Below are positions 1 to 5,714 of a stretch of 6,268 nucleotides of DNA, piece by piece. Position 1 is the stretch's first letter. Each line of letters opens with the position of its first letter. The stretch is from Puniceicoccales bacterium (lineage in GTDB: Bacteria > Verrucomicrobiota > Verrucomicrobiia > Opitutales > JAIRLM01). The notes under the pieces are model-generated. The model ran no database searches and was not told the DNA's origin. It worked only from the letters and a program-made list of their open reading frames with translations. The DNA is taken from NCBI GenBank assembly GCA_031287845.1, contig JAITSI010000070.1:1-6268 (forward strand), in the 5' to 3' direction. Both the position numbers and the translations under genes were made by a program.

Positions 1-280
1 TATCCACCGGGATGAATTTCACATCCGCCGTGGCGTTTCCGCCCACCGTTCCCCTCCCCCCGGCGCCGACACGGTGGGCAATCAGAAATACGACCACGCC
101 AGCGACGGCAGCGCAGGCGCAACCGATGAGCACGGGCCACAGGGTGCCAATGGCGACCGTTGCGATCAGCACCGCGGTCACGGCCACGCCGGCGATCGCC
201 AGGACCGTTGCGCCGGCGGCGACGACCTTTGTTGCCCTTGCGGCCACAAAGACCCGAGAGGAAACGGAATGGGCACCCAT
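1..280 (-). CDS. Partial hypothetical membrane protein with N-terminal hydrophobic hairpin
   Basis: Reading leftward from an ATG at 280, the frame stays open to the window edge, giving 93 codons of a protein whose C-terminus is missing. I do not recognise the family. About 20 residues of polar or basic leader (MGAHSVSSRVFVAARATK) precede two adjacent hydrophobic stretches at about residues 19-42 and 46-67. A short turn containing GTLWP separates them, and a Gly-rich linker (AGGRGTVGG) follows. This predicts two membrane helices close together, with both ends on the same side. Third codon positions are mostly G or C, as in the genes to the right. The opposite strand reads as low-complexity Ala/Thr/Pro, the usual shadow of a Val/Ala-rich membrane protein. 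The start is uncertain: no good ribosome site precedes 280, and an in-frame ATG at 343 has AGGGGAG just upstream and would add 21 residues. It is divergent from yajC. Confidence 0.55.
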   Translation of the reverse strand, partial: MGAHSVSSRVFVAARATKVVAAGATVLAIAGVAVTAVLIATVAIGTLWPVLIGCACAAVAGVVVFLIAHRVGAGGRGTVGGNATADVKFIPVD

Positions 281-417
281 TGCAAGGTAGAACCATCGGA
301 AAAGGAGGGGAAAATGCAATCCAATTTTGCCAGGCCGTGGCATCTCTCCCCTGGCCCGGACGAATGGACCTGGACAGCAAAGGGCCGCGGGGCCTCGAGG
401 GCCGGCCGGGCCCAATT

Positions 418-432
418 GGGGGCTTTGCCCCC
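418..432 (+). other. Strong short hairpin GGGGGC-TTT-GCCCCC
   Basis: A perfect 6-bp G/C stem with a three-base loop. The aligned position of the downstream repeat (5948-5963) also forms a stem, TGGGG-CGCTGA-CCCCA, with different loop bases. No T-run follows, so it is not a standard intrinsic terminator. Confidence 0.5.
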
Positions 433-464
433 GGCTTCGCCTCCCCCGGGCATCGATGCAGCGA

Positions 465-478
465 CACTCCGTGGAGTG
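465..478 (+). other. Small inverted repeat CACTCC-GT-GGAGTG
   Basis: A 6-bp perfect inverted repeat with a two-base centre, directly before the 44-bp repeat core. GGCA at 449-452 and TGCC at 480-483 could close an outer stem around it. The corresponding site at 6008-6020 (CACTTCGCGGGG...) does not keep the symmetry, so its significance is doubtful. Confidence 0.3.
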
Positions 479-480
479 GT

Positions 481-524
481 GCCAGAGGGGACGCAGCCCC
501 ATCGTCAACCGGCGGATCGGATTT
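481..524 (+). repeat. 44-bp conserved repeat core, upstream copy
   Basis: This stretch matches 6021-6064 at 41 of 44 positions without gaps, in the same orientation. The differences are at 491 (A versus G), 517 (T versus C) and 521 (A versus G). The core begins GCCAGAGGGG and includes CGCAGCCCCATCGTCAACC. The two copies flank the yajC-secDF-tyrS-accA cluster, 5540 bp apart. Confidence 0.85.
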
Positions 525-678
525 TTGGGGTCTGGCCCTGGGCAAAAAATTAGCAAAGGGGGAATGGGGCGATCTCCCCGCGGCAGGCCGGACCCAACCG
601 GCAGCGACCCGTGGGGCATCGGAATTTCCAGCGCATGGGGCTTGCATTCCCCCTGGGGCAGGTCTATCCCTGGCAACC

Positions 679-1131
679 ATGGACAATCTATCGGCGGTGG
701 GAGAGGTGGCAGCCAGGACTTCGGGCGGTGGCATGTCCCAGCTGCTCATTTTTGGGCTTATTTTCCTGGGCATGTGGTTTTTGCTCATCGCGCCCAACCG
801 CAAGCGGCAAAAGGCTCACCAGCAGATGCTCTCCGCGCTGAAGGCCGGGGACCGGGTCCTGCTCGCCTCGGGAATTCTAGGAAAAATTTTGCGAGCCCGG
901 GATGGCCTGCTGACCGTGGAAATCGCCGACGGCGTACGCGTGGAAGTGCTGCGGGGCTACGTACAGCGGCGGCTGCTGGCCGGGGAATTTGCCGACGGCG
1001 CCAAGGAAAAGGACTCCGGCGAAGTCAAAGCCCTGGACTGGGAAACGGCCTCGGAGGGCGGAACGGGAACGGACGGCGGCGAAAAAAAACCGGTCCGGCG
1101 GGGGTCCCGGGGTCGGCCTGCGAAGAAGTGA
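679..1131 (+). CDS. yajC: YajC, Sec translocase accessory membrane protein
   Basis: YajC is a small inner-membrane protein that associates with SecD-SecF at the SecYEG translocon. The product is 150 residues. It has a short N-terminal segment with a Gly triplet, one membrane helix at about 20-38 ending in the family-typical IAPNRKRQKAH (37-47), and then the conserved cytoplasmic domain: LKAGDRVLLASGILGKI (54-70), an EIADGVRVEV strand (81-90), and YVQRRL. Beyond about residue 104 a 45-residue tail, first acidic and Gly/Thr-rich, ends very basic (KKPVRRGSRGRPAKK). E. coli YajC, at about 110 residues, lacks such a tail. I chose ATG 679 because it gives the usual short leader before the helix. 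ATG 733 would start almost at the helix. Neither start has a good ribosome site; a GGCAGG lies about 16 nt before 679. It is the first gene of the cluster, and secDF follows after 16 nt. The run of eight A at 1082-1089 (Lys-Lys) is notable. Confidence 0.92.
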   Translation: MDNLSAVGEVAARTSGGGMSQLLIFGLIFLGMWFLLIAPNRKRQKAHQQMLSALKAGDRVLLASGILGKILRARDGLLTVEIADGVRVEVLRGYVQRRLLAGEFADGAKEKDSGEVKALDWETASEGGTGTDGGEKKPVRRGSRGRPAKK

Positions 1132-1136
1132 AGGGC

Positions 1137-1143
1137 GAAGGAG
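1137..1143 (+). promoter_or_regulatory. Ribosome binding site of secDF (decides GTG start)
   Basis: GAAGGAG, containing a consensus-like AAGGAG, lies between the yajC stop and GTG 1148 with four bases between. It is the only good ribosome site near the beginning of the SecD homology. The frame stays open upstream to 989 through yajC, so this site is the main reason to place the start at 1148. Confidence 0.7.
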
Positions 1144-1147
1144 CGGG

Positions 1148-3397
1148 GTGGCTGGGATCCAAAAAAAAACAATCCGTCGGCTGGGCCTGTCGCTGCTGCT
1201 GGGCATCTGGGCCCTGGCCGTCCTGGTGCAAACTCCCATCCGCCGCGGACTGGACCTGGCGGGAGGACTGGCGGTAACCCTGGAAATTGCACCGGAGGCC
1301 CTGGCCAGGGACAGCGGGGAGCGCGCCCGGCAGCTGGACCAGGCGAAGGAGGTCATGGCCAGGCGCATCGATGGCCTGGGCGTGGTGGAGCCGCTCATCC
1401 GCAGCCGGGGAGACGCGCAGATCGAGATCCAGCTGGCGGGAATTTTCGGCCGGGACCATCCCAACCTGGTGGAGACGATTAAGAAGCCGGCCCGCCTGGA
1501 ATTTCGCCTGGTCCACGCGCCCGGGACCGGGGAAGCGCCGCCGGGCTATGAGTGGGTCAGCTGGGACAGGGCAGATGGGCCGAACGGGGAAGGGGAAGGC
1601 GGAGATCGGCGCCTTTTGCTCAAGCGGATTCCCGAATTGACGGGCCGGGCGGTGCGGCGGGCGGTGCCCGTGGTCAATGGCTACGGTGCCCACGAGGTCA
1701 ACCTGGAGCTGACGGCGGCGGGGGCACGGCGCTTCGAGCGGCTAACGGAGCAGAACGTGGGCCGGCCGCTGGCCATCGTGCTGGACGGCAGAATCCAGTC
1801 GGCCCCCGTGATCCGCAGCGCCATTCCCGACGGCCGTGCCTCCATCAGCGGCCGCTTCTCCCGGGAGGAGGCGATTCGCCTAGCCAACGCGCTGAACAAT
1901 CCGCTGGAATTTGAGCTGCGGGTGGTGGAGGTGCGGGAGCTGGGTCCGTCGCTGGCGGAGGACACGCGGGCCGCGTCCCTGCGGGCCATTGGCCTGGGAG
2001 CAGCCCTGGTGATCCTGTTCATGGTTGGCTACTACGCCCTGGGCGGACTGGTGGCCGTGCTGGCCGTCGCATTGAACGTGCTGCTCATCCTGGGCGCCCT
2101 GGCGACCTTCGGCGCGACCCTGACCCTGCCATCCCTGGCGGCCCTGGTCCTCACCATCGGCATGGCCGTGGACGCCAACATCATCACCTTTGCCCGCATG
2201 GCCGAGGAGCTGCGCCGGGGGAAAAGTCTCCGCCAGGCGCTCGTCGACGGCTCCGACCGCTCCTTTGCCACAATCGTGGACGCCAACCTCACCACCCTGC
2301 TCGTGGCGGCCATCCTGTTCTTCCACGGAATCGGCGCCGTGCGCGGCTTTGGCCTGGTTCTGGCCATCGGCATCCTCACCACCCTCTTCTGCTCCCTTGT
2401 CTTCTGCCGGGGACTGCTGGACCTGCTTGTCCATCTCCGGCCCAGGGGAAGGCTCTTTCCCATCTTCTCCGGCCGCCCTCCCCGCCTTGACTTTCTGCGC
2501 CGGCGCCGGCTGGCCTACCTGCTTTCCGGAATCACCGTCGCGGCCGGCCTTTTCGCCGCCATCTCGCGCGGACCCGACCTCTACGCCATGGACTTCACCG
2601 GCGGCGACGAGCTGCTCCTCTCCTTCCGGAATCGGCCGAGCCTGCAGGAGCTGCGCGCCCTGGCGGAGCGGCGGGGGCTTGGCGAGGTACAATTTACGTT
2701 CCAGCGCTCCCTGGACGGCGACTCGGAGCAGCTACGGGTGCAGACCGTGCCGGGCCAGGGGGATGTTTTTTGGGAATCCGCCGGCCGGGATCTGGCCAGC
2801 TGCCAGCTGCAGCTCCTGCAGAAGACCCACATCGGCGGTGCCGTCGGTGCGGAAATGCGCCGCAATGCCGTCCTATCCCTGGGCCTGGCCCTGCTGGGAA
2901 TTCTGGCCTACGTCGCCATCCGCTTCGAGAGCGGCTTCGCCGTCGGCGCCATCGTCTCCACGGCCCACGACGTGCTGGCATCGGCCGGGCTATTCTTCCT
3001 GCTGGGCCACCGGCTCAGCGCCCCCATGGTGGCCGCCATCCTGATGGTCGTCGGCTACTCCATCAATGACACCATCATCATATTTGACCGCATCCGCGAG
3101 GAACTGCGGACCAACGGCAAGCTTTCCCTGGCCGAGTGCATCAACCTGGCCATCAACGCCACCCTTTCCCGGACGCTGCTGACCAGCTTCACCACATTTC
3201 TGGCCGCCTTCTCCCTCTACATCTTCGCCGCCGGCGTGATAGTGGACTTTGCCCTTGTCTTTCTGCTGGGAATTTTCACCGGCACATTTTCCTCCATCTT
3301 CATCGCAAGTCCCATTTTTTACCGCTGGCACCGGGGGCAACGGGATGGGCTGGACCGGAAGGGGCGGACCGCCCGGCCCATTGCGGCGGGGGATTGA
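1148..3397 (+). CDS. secDF: Fused protein-export membrane protein SecDF
   Basis: A 749-residue fusion of SecD and SecF, RND-type proteins that use the proton gradient to help complete Sec-dependent export on the outer face of the membrane. SecD half: first helix at 12-29, the signature GLDLAGG (34-40), a large extracytoplasmic P1 region to about 265 with LDGRIQSAPVI, GPSL at 266-269, then five helices from about 280. These include TIGMAVDANIITF with Asp342, the likely proton-relay residue. SecF half from about 450: a helix, MDFTGGD with Asp482, a periplasmic domain, HDVL, and GYSINDTIIIFDRIREE with Asp641, the counterpart Asp. Twelve membrane helices are expected, and the length is close to that of Bacillus SecDF (about 740). 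The GTG at 1148 follows AAGGAG; the frame is open upstream to 989 but overlaps yajC. Nine consecutive A at 1161-1169 fall in codons 5-8. The tyrS ribosome site overlaps this stop codon. Confidence 0.96.
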   Translation: MAGIQKKTIRRLGLSLLLGIWALAVLVQTPIRRGLDLAGGLAVTLEIAPEALARDSGERARQLDQAKEVMARRIDGLGVVEPLIRSRGDAQIEIQLAGIFGRDHPNLVETIKKPARLEFRLVHAPGTGEAPPGYEWVSWDRADGPNGEGEGGDRRLLLKRIPELTGRAVRRAVPVVNGYGAHEVNLELTAAGARRFERLTEQNVGRPLAIVLDGRIQSAPVIRSAIPDGRASISGRFSREEAIRLANALNNPLEFELRVVEVRELGPSLAEDTRAASLRAIGLGAALVILFMVGYYALGGLVAVLAVALNVLLILGALATFGATLTLPSLAALVLTIGMAVDANIITFARMAEELRRGKSLRQALVDGSDRSFATIVDANLTTLLVAAILFFHGIGAVRGFGLVLAIGILTTLFCSLVFCRGLLDLLVHLRPRGRLFPIFSGRPPRLDFLRRRRLAYLLSGITVAAGLFAAISRGPDLYAMDFTGGDELLLSFRNRPSLQELRALAERRGLGEVQFTFQRSLDGDSEQLRVQTVPGQGDVFWESAGRDLASCQLQLLQKTHIGGAVGAEMRRNAVLSLGLALLGILAYVAIRFESGFAVGAIVSTAHDVLASAGLFFLLGHRLSAPMVAAILMVVGYSINDTIIIFDRIREELRTNGKLSLAECINLAINATLSRTLLTSFTTFLAAFSLYIFAAGVIVDFALVFLLGIFTGTFSSIFIASPIFYRWHRGQRDGLDRKGRTARPIAAGD

Positions 3398-3406
3398 GGA
3401 AGAGCC

Positions 3407-4585
3407 ATGGAAATTCAAGGGGAACTGGAGCAGATCTGTTCCAATGCGCAGCACGTCGCCGGCCTGGACGATCTGCGGAGGAAGCTGGCGCGGGGTCGCC
3501 CCCTGCGCATCAAGTTCGGGGTGGATCCGACGCGGCCGGACCTGACCTTCGGCCACCTGGTCGTGTTCCGCAAGCTGCGCCAGCTGCAGGACCTGGGCCA
3601 CGAGGCCATCTTTCTCATCGGCGACTTCACCACCACAATCGGAGATCCTTCGGGGCGCTCGGAAACCCGGCCCGTGCTGACCGCGGCGCAGATCGAAGAA
3701 AACTCACAGACCTATCTTGCCCAGGCATTCCGCATCCTGGACCCGAAGCGTACGACCGTGCGCCGCAACGGCGAGTGGTTTTCCTCCATGTCGCTGGCGG
3801 ACATGCTGTCCCTGGCGCGGGAAATGACCGTGGCCCAGCTCATCGAACGGGAGGACTTTGACAAACGCCTCCGCGAGGGCGTGCCCATCGCCGTGGTGGA
3901 ATTTCTCTACCCGCTCATCCAGGGCTACGACTCGGTCGTGCTGGAGGCGGACGTGGAGCTGGGTGGCAGCGACCAGCTCTTCAACATGCTGGTGGGCCGC
4001 GTGCTGCAAAAAAATCGCGCCATGGAGGAGCAGGCGGTGCTCTGCATGCCGCTGCTGGTGGGCCTCGACGGCGCGCGCAAAATGTCCAAGAGCTACGGCA
4101 ACTACATCGCCTTCAACGATTCGGCCCAGCAGATGTTCGGAAAAATTCTCTCCATTCCCGACGCCATGCTGGAATCCTACCACCGGCTGCTGCTGGGCTA
4201 CGGCGATGGGGAATGGGCCCGGGCGGCGGAGCGGCACCCCATGGAGGCAAAAAAGCGGCTGGCATCGGCGCTGGTGGCCCAGTTCCACGGGGAGGAGGCG
4301 GCAACCCACGCGCGGGAAGAATTCGAAAGGGTATTTTCCCGGGGCGAAGTGGCGGAAGAGCGGGTGCGCATTGCGCTGGAAGGCCTGGGGGATTCCGTGG
4401 ACGCGGTGGAGCTGCTGGCCGCGTCGGGGGCATTCCCGAGCCGCAACGAAATTCGCCGGCTGCTGGAGCAGGGAGCCGTGCGCCTGGACGGGGTCCGGGT
4501 CACCCCGGGCCAGAAGATCGAAGTCCGCTCGGCCACCGGCCAGGTCCTGCAGGTGGGCAAGCGGCAGTTTTTCCAGCTGGGATAG
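3407..4585 (+). CDS. tyrS: Tyrosyl-tRNA synthetase (type 2, with S4 domain)
   Basis: A class I aminoacyl-tRNA synthetase that attaches tyrosine to tRNA-Tyr using ATP in the cytoplasm. It is 392 residues, normal for the family. The N-terminal Rossmann domain has GVDPTRPDLTFGH (38-50), where the HIGH signature reads Thr47-Phe-Gly-His50, and IGDPSGRSETRP. FLYPLIQGYDSVVLEADVELGGSDQ is the tyrosine pocket region, with GGSDQ at 186-190. The second ATP loop is a perfect KMSKS (225-229). A C-terminal S4 RNA-binding domain runs from about 330 to 392 (SRNEIRRLLEQGAVRLDG). The wording is that of the TyrZ-like second subfamily rather than E. coli TyrS. ATG 3407 follows GAGGAAG at 3396-3402, which overlaps the secDF stop, so translation is probably coupled. 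No T-box or other leader is present, which agrees with internal placement in an operon. The first His of HIGH is replaced by Thr; everything else looks intact. Confidence 0.95.
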   Translation: MEIQGELEQICSNAQHVAGLDDLRRKLARGRPLRIKFGVDPTRPDLTFGHLVVFRKLRQLQDLGHEAIFLIGDFTTTIGDPSGRSETRPVLTAAQIEENSQTYLAQAFRILDPKRTTVRRNGEWFSSMSLADMLSLAREMTVAQLIEREDFDKRLREGVPIAVVEFLYPLIQGYDSVVLEADVELGGSDQLFNMLVGRVLQKNRAMEEQAVLCMPLLVGLDGARKMSKSYGNYIAFNDSAQQMFGKILSIPDAMLESYHRLLLGYGDGEWARAAERHPMEAKKRLASALVAQFHGEEAATHAREEFERVFSRGEVAEERVRIALEGLGDSVDAVELLAASGAFPSRNEIRRLLEQGAVRLDGVRVTPGQKIEVRSATGQVLQVGKRQFFQLG

Positions 4586-4588
4586 GGA
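4584..4588 (+). promoter_or_regulatory. Weak ribosome site of accA overlapping the tyrS stop
   Basis: AGGGA begins inside the tyrS TAG stop codon and lies five bases before GTG 4594. It is weaker than the sites of secDF and tyrS. This suggests that accA translation depends partly on ribosomes ending tyrS. Confidence 0.4.
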
Positions 4589-4593
4589 TAGCC

Positions 4594-5553
4594 GTGGATG
4601 CGGAGGAGACGGGGGGAGGACTTTCCCTGCAGCGGCTGGAGGAGCAGCTGCGCCAGCTGAAGGGCCAGTCCGCCGCCGCCCGGGTGGACGTTTCGGCGGA
4701 AATCGATGCCATGGAGGCAAAGATTCTGGCCCTGCGCCGGGAAATCTACGCCAACCTCGGGGTCTGGGAGCGCATCCAGCTGGCCCGCCACCCCCAGCGG
4801 CCCTACGCCCTGGACTACATCGGCCGCATTTTTTCCGGCTTTGAGGAGATCCACGGGGACCGGCTCTACGGCGATGACCCGTCAATGGTCTGCGGCGTAG
4901 CGGAGCTGGAGGGCCGGCCGCTTGTGGCCATCGGCCAGCAGAAGGGCCGCAACGTGAAGGAAAACATCCACCGCAATTTCGGCTGTCCCCATCCGGAGGG
5001 ATATCGCAAGGCACTGCGCGCCATGCGTCTGGCGGAAAAGTTTTCCCTGGCCATCGTGACCCTCATCGACACGCCCGGCGCCTACCCCGGCATCGGCTCC
5101 GAGGAGCGGCACGTGGGAGAGGCCATCGCGGTCAACCTGCGGGAAATGAGCACGCTGCGCGTTCCCAGCGTCGGCGTGGTAATCGGCGAGGGCGGCTCCG
5201 GCGGCGCCCTGGGAATCGCCGTGGTGGACCGGCTACTTTTTTTGGAAAATGCCTACTATTCGGTCATTTCCCCGGAAGGCTGCGCCGCCATCCTCTGGAA
5301 GGACGGGGCAAGGGCGGCGGAGGCCGCCCGGGCACTGCAGCTGGACCCGCAGAAGCTGGTGGAGTTCGGCGTGGTGGATGAAATTCTCGGCGAGCCGCTC
5401 GGCGGAGCCCACCGGGACCCGGACGCGGCGGCGGCAACGGTGAAGGAGGCACTGCTGCGGCACCTGGACGAGCTGGGAACGGTGGGAGACCCGCAGCGGC
5501 GCTACGCCCGCTACCGTTCCATCGGCGCCTACGCCTCGGGTCAGGACCCGTAA
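4594..5553 (+). CDS. accA: Acetyl-CoA carboxylase carboxyltransferase subunit alpha
   Basis: AccA pairs with AccD to move the carboxyl group from carboxybiotin to acetyl-CoA, giving malonyl-CoA for fatty-acid synthesis. The product has 319 residues, the same as E. coli. An N-terminal helical region (LSLQRLEEQLRQLKG, then EIDAMEAKILALRREI) precedes ARHPQRPYALDY (64-75). GQQKGR follows at 114-119, IDTPGAYPG at 158-166, the oxyanion-type glycine loop GEGGSGGALG at 198-207, ISPEGCAAILWK at 225-236, and PLGGAHRDP at 268-276. No accD is in the window. GTG 4594 keeps the N-terminal helices; the in-frame ATG 4711 would remove them. The last part, RRYARYRSIGAYA, matches the usual family end (E. coli ends RRYQRLMSYGYA). 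The five further residues SGQDP and the stop codon are encoded by a repeat that recurs 541 bp downstream. Catalytic motifs are complete, so the tail is probably harmless. Confidence 0.96.
   Translation: MDAEETGGGLSLQRLEEQLRQLKGQSAAARVDVSAEIDAMEAKILALRREIYANLGVWERIQLARHPQRPYALDYIGRIFSGFEEIHGDRLYGDDPSMVCGVAELEGRPLVAIGQQKGRNVKENIHRNFGCPHPEGYRKALRAMRLAEKFSLAIVTLIDTPGAYPGIGSEERHVGEAIAVNLREMSTLRVPSVGVVIGEGGSGGALGIAVVDRLLFLENAYYSVISPEGCAAILWKDGARAAEAARALQLDPQKLVEFGVVDEILGEPLGGAHRDPDAAAATVKEALLRHLDELGTVGDPQRRYARYRSIGAYASGQDP
5537..5550 (+). other. Inverted repeat CGGGTC-AG-GACCCG at the accA stop
   Basis: A 6-bp perfect stem with a two-base centre (more likely 5 bp with a four-base loop in RNA) ends directly at the TAA stop codon. 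It recurs unchanged at 6078-6091. No T-run follows. It could act as a 3' end structure, but termination is only a guess. Confidence 0.5.
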
Positions 5554-5639
5554 AACCATATTCCACCTCCGCCTGGAAAAATGACCGCTATGGACCTGTT
5601 GTGCAGGAGCTTGACTTCTTGAGGGAAAGGCCGCTCACG

Positions 5640-5667
5640 GGCACTGTCCGGCGGAGCGGGCAGTGCC
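5640..5667 (+). other. 10-bp stem-loop conserved in both repeat copies
   Basis: GGCACTGTCC (5640-5649) pairs with GGGCAGTGCC (5658-5667) over ten pairs, including one T-G wobble, around the loop GGCGGAGC. This is the most stable simple hairpin after accA, about 90 bases past the stop. It lacks a T-tract, so it is not a classical intrinsic terminator. It may protect mRNA 3' ends or be part of a structured RNA. Confidence 0.55.
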
Positions 5668-5714
5668 GCGGGCCGGCCCTGATGGCAAAAAGGCTACGCG
5701 GGGCGACCTGCGCG

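Larger units (their letters stand above)
372..524 (+). repeat. Decayed copy of the downstream repeat module (distal third)
   Basis: This segment aligns in the same orientation with 5899-6064, with gaps. Shared blocks in order are GCAAAGGG-CGCGG, GGCCC, GGGG...CCCC, GCTTCGC, CATCG-TGC, CACT-CG-GG and then a nearly identical 44-base core (481-524). The order of the blocks is kept while the bases between them differ, as expected for an old, diverged copy rather than chance. It lies just upstream of yajC. Confidence 0.6.
281..678. other. Non-coding divergent intergenic region, hairpin-rich
   Basis: About 400 bases separate the divergent left-edge gene from yajC. I see no convincing gene here, although the minus-strand gene could extend to 343. 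The stretch holds a decayed relative of the downstream repeat (372-524) and several short hairpins: 418-432, 465-478, and a weak GGGG/CCCC pair at 566-579. It also has an orphan Shine-Dalgarno-like AAGGAGGGG at 302-310 in front of an ATG at 314. GTAGAACCAT at 287-296 differs by one base from GTAAAACCAT in both downstream repeat copies (5550-5559 and 6091-6100). After 524, GGCCCTGGGCAAAAA (534-547) resembles GGCCCTGATGGCAAAAA in the downstream unit. The whole gap may therefore be an eroded repeat unit. The yajC promoter must lie here, but none stands out. Confidence 0.6.

Noticed and set aside
12..290. Plus-strand open frame at the left edge
   Set aside because: Its Ala/Thr/Pro-rich translation is the mirror of the hydrophobic minus-strand protein; no ribosome site or recognisable content.
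642..670. Possible promoter TTGCAT - 17 bp - TATCCC just before yajC
   Set aside because: The -35-like part is fair, but the -10 part matches TATAAT at only three of six positions, and the start site would fall almost on the ATG. Too weak to annotate.
327..1277. Long plus-strand frame overlapping the gap, yajC and the start of secDF
   Set aside because: It runs in a different frame through well-supported yajC and secDF codons; long stop-free frames are expected in GC-rich DNA.
1880..2692. Minus-strand frame of 270 codons opposite secDF
   Set aside because: Gln/Gly/His-rich shadow opposite conserved SecDF motifs; no family features.
3704..5014. Minus-strand frame of 436 codons opposite tyrS and accA
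   Set aside because: It spans two clear plus-strand genes and their junction, with Arg/Gly/Pro-rich content; an antisense shadow.
3989..5363. Three GCTGGTGG octamers (tyrS at about 3990 and 4053, accA at about 5355) that look like E. coli Chi
   Set aside because: They fall on common Leu-Val codons (CTG GTG G) in GC-rich genes, and Chi sequences differ among phyla; no reason to call function.
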